Source of the DNA: Notospermus geniculatus
Lineage: Eukaryota > Nemertea > Pilidiophora > Heteronemertea > Lineidae
Length of the DNA: 64,000 nt
Direction: 5' to 3'
Assembly: GCA_002633025.1 (NCBI GenBank)
Contig: NMRB01000416.1
Location: forward strand, 311,560-375,559
The number at the start of each line of letters is the position of its first letter. Position 1 is the first letter of the stretch. Positions 1 through 11,200 of this stretch are shown here, one piece after another. A model generated the notes under the pieces. The model saw only the letters and a list, made by a program, of their open reading frames with translations, was not told the origin of the DNA and ran no database searches. The translations under genes were made by a program, and so were the position numbers.

Positions 1-1
1 T

Positions 2-972
2 TTTGAGGGTTTACCTCCGATGCCTGAGCCAGCAGATACGCGATCTTTGACGAGTTCACCCTCCCCGCCATTACCTCCCCCACCTTCATACGCCGACTAC
101 CAACCCCAGGTAGGTTGACCACACTGGCCGTCGTCTTGGTTACCGAACACGAGAGCTCGTCTTCAGGACTACCATTTGTGCACCCATTCCACCATTTTTC
201 ATTTTTGGCTATTTGAATTCTTGCACTGTTTTCAAGTTAGCTTGCTCCATCTTCTGCCTTCAGAATTTAGCTGGGCAAAGGGTGACATTCCATATCAATT
301 CTAACTTAATTTCCCATGCTTTAGATATCTTAGGGTACCGGTAGCCTTTGCTGCACCTAGATAGGGTTTGAAGGATCTACCAGGTAGAGTTGGTCACCTA
401 AGTGGTATAAGGGAGCATATCTGTCGAGTCCCAGGCCTCCCAGTTCATGAAATGAGGGCAGACATTCGTGTCGGTCACTCCCGGCCTGTCTCTTTGGCCG
501 ACCGAGTCCTGGACACACGTGCCAGTGTGGTGTTGATTACATCAGGGACACCATTGCTGAAGTTTGATGGCAAGAAACCCACCCGATAGATGGTTGTGTG
601 TGCAAAGTTGGGACTATGAAGTGACGACTCGACCGGGAATGAAACCCACGACCTCTGGGTCTTGACTCTGATGTTAAGCACTGCACCACTGCACTTCTCG
701 AACAAAATAATACACTGTACTTGTTTTCTCTTTAGGAGTATGAAGGATCAGGTTCATCCCTGCCTCAGTCGCCGACCGTGGCGCCACCACCCAAATTTGA
801 CTCACCGTGGGAGCTCAGAAGCCCTGATACGCCACCTGCTTTCAGCCAGCCGCAGCCGAAGAGTCGGCAACTACCACAGGAACATGAACACCAGAGTCGG
901 CAGTTATCGCCAGATCGGCAAAGACAACTAGGATTACCAGAAGGGAAGGACTGGAGAAATACAGAAGTGTAG
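2..972 (+). CDS. 3' end of a proline-rich protein gene (two last coding exons, 5' part outside window)
   Basis: Two exons join in frame. The first runs from the window edge to 109 (36 codons in frame from base 2) and ends at a GTAGGT donor. The second starts at 736 after a pyrimidine-rich TTTCTCTTTAG acceptor and ends with TAG at 970-972 (78 codons plus stop); the junction is phase 0. The visible 114 residues are rich in Pro, Ser and Gln and look disordered. A PPSY motif (bases 80-91), of the PPxY type bound by WW domains, sits just before the intron, and a Gln/Arg/Pro-rich tail follows. The bias suggests an adaptor, receptor tail or scaffold C-terminus, but I do not recognise the family. The intron holds a tRNA-like SINE relic. 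Confidence 0.6.
614..700 (-). repeat. tRNA-derived SINE relic in the intron of the proline-rich gene
   Basis: On the minus strand there is a box A-like TGGTGCAGTG followed by a box B-like GGGTTTCATTCC at about the spacing of a tRNA gene, with acceptor-like flanks. It does not fold as a clean tRNA, so it is read as a decayed tRNA-derived SINE rather than a functional tRNA. Confidence 0.4.
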
Positions 973-2184
973 AATACTCTTTTTGTTGACTTTGCTAGTG
1001 TTCTGTATATATAGATCCATACAGGAAGATATGAAGAACTAGTAAATGCTTTTACTTGAACTCTGCTGTACAAATGCATTGGCGGGCCCTGTACAAAACT
1101 GTAGTAAAAGCATTCACTAGGTTTTATTGATAGCACTAATGGAATGACAACTGGTACAAGGTAGAAGGAAGAGTATACATGTATATAGGACTTCTTCCAT
1201 TCCATTTGCGCCATTTACACAGTACTCGGACACAAATGAGATATAGTTTGCAAGGCGCATCAGCTTGTGGCAAAATCGTCGTAGCGACTTGTTAAAATTA
1301 GAATATTGTTTTGAGATATAAGTAAAATACTTCGTCACATTGTCAGATTCTGCACAGCCAAGAATTCTCGTCATTTCTTGGAGTTTTTCTACTGGTGTGA
1401 CTTGTCCATTCAACAAGTTCGTGTTTCTAGTAGGCTTATGTATTGAACTCATCTGCCAGTTCTTGGTTTATTTTCATTCTCCACCAGGGCAATAGCCATT
1501 AGGATTTTTACATCTTGAAATATCGCAGACTACAGTCACTCTGCCTTTCGAATACGCCAGGTACCGTTATAGCAGAAGGCGTAGCGATATGAACACTTGA
1601 TGGTCCAAGATTAGATTTGTAGGCCTACTGGTATTCAAATTATTGCTAATAGAGCCCAAACATGCGTGAGGGACAAGGTTTTTAATGTTAAACAGGGTAT
1701 TCTTCACTTCTTTTGCCTGATCACTTGATGAACTAACAAGTTCATTTCAATGTATCATCAGAATAGTTCATTTCAATGTATCATCAGAATAGTAGAAATC
1801 GCAATCATTACGACTACAATGCCGGTACATTTGTTAGAGTAGAAGTTACATCAGTACAAGCAGGAAGAGATTATTCCTCCTGGTACGATATGTAGGGTAC
1901 TGCTTATGATATCAACACAATACAGGTAGCAATAAGGCCAAGTATCTGATGTCTCACTCAAATGAAGGGGGGGGGGTAAGGGAGAAATGGTTTACATTCA
2001 CAGCAATGACGATACCACAAAGGCTGAAATCAAGCAAGCTGTTAAGTGATGAAGAGGGATTGTTCAGCAATAGTTGATGATTTAATGGGTGGGGGTGGGG
2101 GTCAGAAGCCTTGTTACTTATGCGGGACTGATGACATTGTAAGGTCACAAATGAGAGGCCTTTCAAAACTTATCTATAGCCCTC
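973..2184. other. Non-coding stretch after the proline-rich gene
   Basis: This is presumably 3' UTR and intergenic DNA. At about 1040-1121 an imperfect inverted repeat flanks a short spacer (ACTAGTAAATGCTTTTAC against GTAGTAAAAGCATTCACTAG). A short direct repeat containing TTCATTTCAATGTATCATC lies near 1740-1790. Open frames here have no codon structure or homology that I recognise. Confidence 0.4.
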
Positions 2185-2413
2185 GTTACACTACATAAAA
2201 AACCCGTGTTGAACCCGGGTTTTTTCTGACCACACCTGTTAAAAACGCGGTGTAATAACCTCCTCCGAGATCGAACGGTTTTTGGAGGGCTTAATTTAGG
2301 TCCCCGTCACAAAATTTGAGTAGTGTTGACGGGCACCGGGCCTCAGGAGGGATTTTTCACAGCCGGGCTAGACCCGGGTGTCAAAAAACCCGGGGATTTC
2401 TATGTAGTGTAAC
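2185..2413. mobile_element. MITE with perfect 13-bp terminal inverted repeats
   Basis: The ends are GTTACACTACATA (2185-2197) and its exact reverse complement TATGTAGTGTAAC (2401-2413). Further inverted blocks lie inside them (AACCCGGG-type and AAAAAACCCG). There is no coding capacity. The target-site duplication is not clear. Confidence 0.75.
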
Positions 2414-5400
2414 CACGGCTTATTTGTTACATTGGATGACTTCGTGGTTTCAATTGGTCTCTGCAGTGAATCAGACTAGTAACACAGAAGTTTCATAATG
2501 CACCAATTTTAAGCTCGTTATGGACTTTGGTTTTTTGTCCACAGACTAGTTCTATATCACCCTAATAATGGCACACATTTTCAAGATATTTTCGTCTATT
2601 TTATTCCAATAACGAGTGGGTATGAGCTCTTCCTGAATTCTTCACCTGCAGACGATGACATCATTGTGCATTTATTTCAGTGCAGTAGGCCCTAGCGTTC
2701 ATTTCAGCAACAAGTGTTCTCTATCTGAGGAAGAGTTTAGTTTTGTTTTTGTAGTATCTTTCAGTATTTGTCTCTCTCTTCCATGTTTGACTTGTAATCT
2801 TGCCTGGAGTGGGGGAACCCGCGTGACAATAGATGGCGCAGCAAGTATAAGACCTGAATGACATAAGGACGTCACTTTTTTCACAGTTGACATCGCGGCG
2901 TCAAAACACCTGTGTACATTTTTCCACACAATTTTCTGCGGGATTTTCCCCAAAAGACGTTGTCGATATTGGCATCCTGTGGCATTTCTGACAAAACAAA
3001 GCAGTGATATATGGAGAACATTGAAAATGAAACCTGGGGCTGTGCAATTTAATCAAAATCAAACAAAACAGAGTTTTTTTGAGGGCAAGAAGTAAATGGA
3101 AATACTGTTAGAAAATCGGACTTCCGGATCTTATACTGACAGCCCCACGTTGTGGCATTAGTTTGCAGGTTCATCATTAGGTGAGAAGTTGACCGAAGCA
3201 TCAGTTGACTTCATCATACTGTTTTACCTAGGCCTACAGGCTGCTCAGAAAGATACGACACCAAGATACAGTCAAGAACTTCCAGTGTTGGTTTCTGAAA
3301 ACCATGCCAACACTTTGTGCTGCGTAGATACAACACCAAGATCATGCTGTGTACGGCGATACTTTACTGTAGTTAGTCAAATCCAACATTGTTACATTCA
3401 TACACGGGTACATTTAGACCCAAGTTTGTGAGAGGGAGGAAGATAAGGCTTGCATGCAACATACCAGAGAACATTCAGAATTCATTTCAGACACAAGAAA
3501 CAACCAGCTTGCAAAAACTAAATCAAACATGTTGAACAATCATACAAAATAACCAAGACATACAAATCGGAGGGAAAAGTCCTAGCTATGAACATGAGCA
3601 AATGTCAGGGGACTGAATAGGACAGGGCCATAAGGAGGGGATCAAATCAATCCAACAACAACTGCTTCCATAATTGTCTTTTTTCTTTTTAATACAAAAA
3701 TCATTTCCAAGGCATAGATGAATCATTAGCAATGTACATTCCAACAAGCACCAAAAAATTCCCTTGCATTTTTAAAACAGGCAATAATATTGATGGCTGA
3801 TGGGTGGGGCAACAGCTGAGAATTTACAACCCAGTTACGAACATCATTCCTGGGAGCTCATCTCAGTGAATCCCATGCTCCAGTCAGTCCCACATAAAAC
3901 CCTACCACAGATTCTTTGAGAAGGGTAGCTGAAGGGTGAAACTGAGTTCAAAAGACCAAAAGCTAACTTGGGTGGTGTGGGGGTTCAGAAAATTTGGGAA
4001 GTAAACATGCTCAGCTCCTTTCCTAGCTCTCACTTCTCTTATACCGTACAGCGGGGAAAAATGTGGTATTTTCCCAAGGTGTATATAAAGCTTCTGTTAT
4101 CGGGCCTTGTAGGATAACACAAAAGGTCAGGATATCACTTGGAGTATATCAAGGTGTCAGATATTTGATATCGCCTGTATTAGTTCGTTTGTGAGTTTAA
4201 ATCTTGTACGTGTTTCATCCAATGACATTCATGGTCTGTAAATACTACATACGACTAGTTTCTTGTGTATTTCTAAGTTAGATTGTCTTGGACCAATGAT
4301 CAACCACTGCACCGATAAAACTGGTCACATAAAGTTGAGGTCACTGGTCACATTTAGATGTACATGTATATACTGACTGAACCAAAGTGTGACTGACCAT
4401 TGTACATTTTGCACTTGTCATGCATGCATTCCTCTTTGTAAAAGGCAGTAGGGTGAACAAGGGAGTAGCTGGCCAACATACAGTAGTCGACCACCCAATT
4501 GATACACCATTATTTTGCAGTCGAGTGTGGATGGCGAACAAATACCTGTCAATAGGTGGCCAACCACTGCATGGTGGCCAACTACTCCCTATTACCGGTA
4601 CGTCAGTTCACCATCTACCCACAGATCACAAGTGATGCTGCCATTTACCGTTAGAGGGCAGCACTTTACTCCACTCAAGAACAGCAGGGGCATGGTTGAT
4701 TAAAATAATAGCCATACTTTACAAGAGAGTATAAACTAACATCATATGGTAGGCTTTACAAGAAGCTAGGCCGGGTAGCTTGTGTTATATCAAAAGATTC
4801 AAGTGTATAGGAAAAGTCCAGAAGGAAATGATCCTCAATCTCCCAGAGCAGGGTTTTTACCTCACTCTTCATCCAAGAGGAGCGAGACCAAAGCCTTGCT
4901 GCATGTACATTATATGGGAGGATAATCATCCTGGTCATTCCTTGCTTGGCATTCTTTCAGGCAACTGATAGTTAGTGCTGAACTTGAGCAACAGCCAGGC
5001 ACTGGCTGGTCATGTATCAGGGATTATACGTAGTTTAATGGCTATTGGTTTGGTGACACAATACCATGGGTTCTTATATACCGGTAAATACATGTACCTG
5101 TATATCAGTGATTATTGGACATGGGTCAGTAATCTACCAGGAAGTGATAGATACTCGTTTCAGGATTACATGTACAAAGCTCGGCTGATTCAAAGGAAGT
5201 TTGTTTAGATATGATATCTGTTGTGACCAGATATGAGTAAACTTTGGATATTGTGTTGAATTACACTCAGCACTTCAAGGGTCTGCTCTGAGGGGGTTCA
5301 CATTAAATAATACGGAATGGAAAAATCAGTTGTTTTGATACACTTGTTGTGGCTCTGGCTAGGCCTAGAAAAATTGGGTTACAACACGCAGGCCTAAGTA

Positions 5401-5708
5401 GAACTGCCAATACCCTTTGTGTTCAGTGAAATCGAGGGGTAGCTGAAGCACCTTACGTTTATTGTTAAATTTCTCAGTGAACAGATTAACATGGAATTGT
5501 TCCGAGCCCATAACGGGCACATCGAGAAGGAACAACATGTGTCTTTCACAGTCATTTGAATGTGTCATACAAGTAATATACCAGAACCTGTACTGATTTC
5601 TGCAACTACTTAATGTTCATTAATGTTCTTTCTCATGATCAATAAAGGAAGTTTTGTTTATATCATCTTTTTTTGTCTGTGGTTTAGGGGCCTCTTTCCT
5701 GTTACCTC
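2414..5708. other. Intergenic DNA with no recognised gene
   Basis: Only short open frames occur and none shows flanking splice sites together with a recognisable domain. The sequence is AT-rich with scattered short repeats such as TACATGTA. It may include UTR of the flanking genes, but I cannot place transcript ends. Confidence 0.35.
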
Positions 5709-5887
5709 TTAAAGGACCACAGTATTGCTTCCCAATCCTGCGTTACACCTACCCGCGTTAAGGGGAGACCTCTATTAACGACTTGGTAAACTACCGCATG
5801 CAACTAGTCTCGCGCAGCCAGCTGTTTCGTTCCGCAGTACTGCTACACAAACTTGTTCGATCCCCTGCGGCTACAGTGGTCCTTTAA
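5709..5887. mobile_element. MITE, TTAAAGGACCAC family, copy 1 (TTAA-bounded)
   Basis: The left end is TTAAAGGACCACAGTATTGC and the right end is GCTACAGTGGTCCTTTAA, an imperfect inverted repeat bounded by TTAA. Related copies lie at 8968-9086 and from 63912 to the window end. TTAA-bounded short elements are typical of non-autonomous piggyBac-like transposons; that assignment is inference. Confidence 0.75.
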
Positions 5888-6065
5888 CAACGGCTCTCTT
5901 CATCCCTGCCATTGTACTATAGCGGTGACGTCTATGGGAGGGGGGAAGGACTACTTCATTTTTTCTGCTCTCAGAGGCATGAAGCTCCAACATACAGCAC
6001 TTGTTCAGTAGTCACCGGTATACGAAACGATTTCTCATCCCAACTACAGTAATAATATAAAATAG

Positions 6066-6170
6066 AAATCGGGTTTCAAAGGTGAAAGACATTGCTTCCC
6101 ACCAGATTCGAACCCACGGACCCTCGCATGAGGCATCAATCGCCAGCACTAAGGGCCAACAACTACAGTA
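6066..6170 (-). repeat. tRNA-derived SINE
   Basis: The minus strand shows a box A-like TAGTGCTGGCG and a good box B, GGTTCGAATCT, followed by a body and tail that recur at 22374-22434 inside the GPCR array. The shared non-tRNA body marks a SINE family rather than a tRNA gene. Confidence 0.6.
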
Positions 6171-6681
6171 ATCGCCAACAACTACAGTAATGGTGGAGAC
6201 CTCTATTGGGGAAGATAGCTGGTTTCAAAGACATTCTGCATACCAGCATCATTCAAATGCAACTTTGAAATCACCCAGTACATACAGAGCTGCACCCTGT
6301 ATTTACAATTCCCACGTTATATACAAGAATTTACAAAAAAAATGTAATGAGAACTCGCAAGTTATATCAAAATAAAATATACAATCTTATTGTGTCTTGC
6401 ATATCATTAAAATTTGACAGTAATTATTTACAAAATACAGTTAAAACAGGATTAAAATGGATTGTTGATTATGACGTGGAGAAAAAATAAGGGTATGCAT
6501 TCAATATATAGACAAGTCAAGCATCTCTAAATCTATTATACGGACTGAAACGGCAGAATTAGTAAGTAGGGGCCAGGATATGAAGCCATGGTTTACTCGG
6601 ACCAAAGGACCAATGGCCGTCACTCATTAATCATGCACTGATCAAGGCCATGTATATTTTGCATTTCATGGTCAATTTATA

Positions 6682-6896
6682 ATAGAGCTTGTGCTCTATT
6701 ACTCATTTCATTATGACGTCACCTTTGACCGGTGATCCACCGTGCTGATGTTGATGACAAAGTGTGGCACGTATTGATCACGCTATGGTTTAAGTCACAC
6801 ACACACTCCATGTGCGTCGAGGACAAAGTGTACTATGGCGGTCGACGACGTCATTTGACCTTGATGGCAGACTTTTTCTGTGATCACAAGCTCTAT
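6682..6896. mobile_element. Short inverted-repeat element
   Basis: The ends are ATAGAGCTTGTG (6682-6693) and CACAAGCTCTAT (6885-6896). The interior is also partly palindromic, with TGACGTCACCTTTGACC near the left and GACGACGTCATTTGACC near the right. There is no coding capacity. Confidence 0.55.
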
Positions 6897-7327
6897 AAAT
6901 AATGATTCTACCCTAACTCAACAAAAATTCATTTGATTTTTTAGTACATTACTGATTAGGGGCTATACCCCTTTGTATACGGACCCTGTCCCTTTGTCTA
7001 CCATAAGACACACAGTGAGCAATTTTTCATACAAATTTTGAGGAAACAAATGACACGTAGCACCCTTTTCGAGACTGGATTTCTTGCATGATGAAAAAGA
7101 GATCTCAGAGATTACTAAAAAACTTTCAGGAAAGTGAATTTAACAGCAAAAACTAGAGTATACCAGCAAAGATCAACAACCAGATCAAAAAATAAAGCTC
7201 CATTATCCAGTCAACCCACCGGCATAAATTAAAATTAAAAAAATAACTTAATATGGTGCAGAGACCAACCCGCCTTTAATACCAAAATTAACCTGAAGAG
7301 CAATTTGAAGAACAAGACTGCATTCGG

Positions 7328-7382
7328 TGTGCATTTAGCATATTGTTTGTGCATTTAGCATATTGTGTGTGCATTTAGCATA
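7328..7382. repeat. Three tandem ~20-bp repeats
   Basis: The phrase TGTGCATTTAGCATATTG is repeated three times head to tail with one or two changes. Confidence 0.8.
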
Positions 7383-7542
7383 TGAATCATTAAAGTAGCT
7401 TGGATAAAATAAAGTTTTGATCTACAATAATGCAACAATGGCAATTAAAATCAATCACGTGGAGCTTGTCTCAGGCTCTTTTTTCCTGCATGGTCCCAGG
7501 TGCTCACCCAGACCTCAAATGGAACCTTTCAGCAGAACTTAC

Positions 7543-7690
7543 AAAATGGACCACGGTGTAAGCCCTACAGGGCCTTCTTGCCATGCAATCACAAAATTGA
7601 CCACGGCGTAAGCCCTACAGGGCCTTCTTGCTCTGCATTCACAAAATGGACCACAGCAAAAGCCCTGCAGGGCCTTCTTGTCATGCAGGC
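7543..7690. repeat. Three tandem ~60-bp repeats
   Basis: Each unit reads approximately ACAAAATGGACCACGG, then AAGCCCTACAGGGCCTTCTT, then a CATGCA-like spacer. The open frames through it (for example 7500-7745) are a by-product of the repeat. Confidence 0.8.
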
Positions 7691-8103
7691 TAAAAATCAT
7701 TCCATATCAGTGGATAGGACAAAGTATGACGCATCTGAGAAATGAACCTGAGTCGCCAGTCTGATCATTTCAAACCATCCACACAGCTCTCCAAGGGAGA
7801 GCACCACTACTCCATCAGGCTAACATTACCCATCAAAATTAAAGCTAAAATGTAGGTGGTCTCCATGTAAATCATCATGCAATGTAAATTTCCCAATGGC
7901 ATGCACTGTCAAATGATTTTCAAATTCTTCAACGCACATCCAACTGGAACGAACAATGAACTTGGCTAATCTGAAGAATTCCTGGTCCCGGTATACCTCT
8001 CGATTTCACAGTGTATCCATCAATCTATCTTGATTATTCAATCCCCTGCTTCAGCATCTGACTCGTATCCATTTTCTGCGATATTGTGCAGGGGTACGTA
8101 TTG

Positions 8104-8225
8104 TCAGGCAGTTTGACTCAACTGGCGATACTTTGCAGTGCGACTGCGCTTGACCACACAGATGACCAAAGTTTGTAAGAAGATCAGAAGGAATCCAATG
8201 CTGGCGATGATTCCATAGATCACGG
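8104..8225 (-). CDS. ACP2-like: Acid phosphatase last exon: membrane anchor and YRQL tail
   Basis: After a TTTCTTTTCCAG acceptor this exon encodes one hydrophobic helix (VIYGII to VICVV), a basic stop-transfer KRSR, then [10 protein letters not shown] and TGA. In vertebrate ACP2 a short tail with a tyrosine motif directs the precursor to lysosomes through AP-2-mediated endocytosis. YRQL fits the YxxPhi pattern, which favours the lysosomal, membrane-bound form over a secreted one. Confidence 0.88.
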
Positions 8226-11200
8226 CTGGAAAAGAAAGAAACAACTAAAAGCATGACGACATGAGATACAACAGGCTAAGATGGCAGCAATACCCCTCAG
8301 CCTGATAATGATATTCTGTCTGTTGAGTGGGAAATGGCCCAGTCAAGATTTTTGGTTCACGGTCACCTGGCGACGGTCAAAGGTGAACCACGGTTAACGG
8401 ACAAAACCACAACAGTGCATACCTACCAACCCAAGTCGCCGTGCCTACCAAATATAAAGTTCCCACTACAGGTATGTCCGGTAAGTGGGAAATGGCCCGG
8501 ACAAAATTTTGGGGTTCAATGCACCAAATGGAGGTCAAAGGTCAAAACCATGACAGTCTGTGCACACCCACCAAGGTCCAAGTGCATACCAAATAAAAAG
8601 TTCCTGCTGTGTACGGTGAGTGAAAAATGGCTCGGACAAAAGGCAGTTTTTACCTGGCAGTTTTTACATTGGTAAATCCCATCCATACAGGTAACTTCAA
8701 TAATAAACATCACTGACATCATGACAGAAAAAAATTAATAACCGCAAAATCGTTAGAATAATATCAGAATGTCCATACATATTAAACAGGGTGAAAAAGA
8801 TTGCTTTGGGATACGTACCCTCTGAAAAGATGGGCTCTTTGTTAACTCTTGGCGCCGCAATTTTACACTCTTCAATGATGTTTTCAGGAACAACTGGCTT
8901 GGTAAGCTTTATAATCTTTTCTAATGGACAGCTGAACTCACAACCTAAAATTGGGATGAGACGTGATTTAAAGGACCACGATATGCGATCTCTCAGAGCT
9001 ATTTAGATTGCTTATGTAGAGGGAGCGATCTAGCGGTGACGGTGGCGCCGTCTGTCGAGAAAAGTGGCAATACTGTGGTCCTTTAACTACTGATCAAATT
9101 GATCATGAAAATCTATGAATAAGGGGAAAAGGAGAATTTGTACATTCATCGGTAGCGATTCTGAGAAAGACACAAAGTACACTGAAAACTACTGTGAAAA
9201 TCCTGGTGGTGAAAGAGAAAGAGCAATCGTCTGAGGATAAATAAAGTGTTACGTCACCTGGGAATGTTAGATTATAAGGTTCATGGTCTGATTCATTCTT
9301 GAAGCTGATCTGGACGCTAAACTGGTTCGGCTTGAGTTCGTGAAGTTCAAATATAACACAGGAAGCATATGGAGGGGCTAGGCCATTATACATCCCCAAG
9401 GCACTTAATAGAGAGGCGACTGTAGAATCATGCTGGAGAAGAATAATGACTGTAGTAAAATATGAAAATCATGAAAGAGAATGACATACAGTTTCTTTAT
9501 TTTTTAGGGTAATCACGACTGAAATCTGCTGAATGCTGAGGACACAGTTCTACAGTTTGCAGGCCAGAATTCCATCAACCTCTAAGCACAATATTCAAAG
9601 TCATTTCATAGCCTTAAGTTACAGAAAATGTAGTAAAGAGGTGGGGTGTCCAAATATACAAATAATGAGTTGACCTACGGCTGAATATATGATCATTTTC
9701 CTATCTTTTTCCATGGTCTTGTTTGCCACCATCTCCCAGTGTGTCAACAACTCCTTCACCAGGGTTCCTGCAAAACAACATTTTATTAATAAGGCACATC
9801 TTTTGATTCTGTGATATAACATTCACCCAGGAGCAAGAAATTCAAAAAGACAAGCATATTTTCTGATTGGATACTTCAACAGCCACACAAAGCCATCCTC
9901 CTTTTCGCATGTATACATCTATTACCTCCACCTCCAATTAGCCTCTTGAGTTCTGTTGTATTAGCCATCAGAACAAAATCCATGGCATCGAATACTTTTA
10001 GCTTCTGCAACACGCCATCGTGTTTCACCCAATCTGGCAGGGTTAAGTTATAAAGAGACTGAAACAAAGGATGTTGAAAATAAGGTCAGGGGCAAACCAC
10101 TGTGGGACGTACTGGAATTCCTGATGTCTGTGGCTGATAGATATACTGCACAGTGGAATGTCTCTATTAAGGACAACATTCAGACTGGAAAATGCCATCC
10201 TCACTGGAGAAGTGTCCTGATTATAGAGGTAAGACTCAACATAAACAGTCAAACAGGCCTTAACGTCTATCTATTTCCTTAAACGGTGTCTATTTGGGCA
10301 TGTGATTATGATGATAAAGTTGAGTTTACCTCAATGTATAAAATGCCATAGAGCTTCCATGTGTTATTGATGCGTATGGTTTCGATTCCGCTATTCTTCT
10401 CCAGATAAGCAAAGAAATCCTGAAAAAGAATCACAAATTGATGTAGCTAACCATCAGTGACAAGCCTTCAAGTTACATGTAAACTGTATTTATCATTATG
10501 TGTAGGTACATTCATTTCGTCCAGGGCAGCTGCTAATTACATGTAAATATTGTCCATGTTTCAATAGTACCTGGGGCCAGTTGCACAAAAGTTGAAAAGA
10601 TAAAAGTCAGGGGGCGGTTGCACAAAACTCATGTTGGCGCTAACATGGTGTTAGCGCTAACTTTTATGTTAGATGACGTCAAAATCCATTGTCGTTTTAC
10701 GTCATTTAACATGATGTTAGCGCTAACATCATGTTAGCGCTAACATGAGTTTTGTGCAACCCAGCCCTGTTAATTTAACTTTTACTGTTAAAATCCCTAA
10801 CTTGGTTTTAACTAACATTTTGGGATAAGTTAACGCCAAGATAAACTAACAGTGATTTTTAACTTTTGTGCAACCGGCTCCTGGTATGTACATGTATCAC
10901 GTAGAAGCATCAAATTGTTCTTTTATCGGGAAACCTTAGTGACCTAATCTTTGAGATACACAAATATTGTCTTACTTTGTTTTCCTTTTCTATATTTTCA
11001 ACATAAGGAGAGTTCAGGAGCTCATGGTACAACTTGGTATAGCGTGGGCAGACACTATCCCTGGTGAGTAGCTGAAGGAGAAAGGCGTGAGAAAAAAAAC
11101 AAACTTTCGTCTTTGGCAAAACTATCAAATATGGTAGATATTCTCCAATGTTGACCCAACCAAAACACATGGCCTAAAGGTGACTGTCACCTGGCCCATC

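Noticed and set aside
6066-6170. Possible tRNA gene
   Set aside because: Box A and B are present, but the sequence lacks a clean cloverleaf and shares a non-tRNA body with a second copy; it is a SINE.
7500-7745. 81-codon open frame
   Set aside because: It follows three 60-bp tandem repeats, which keep the frame open by chance.
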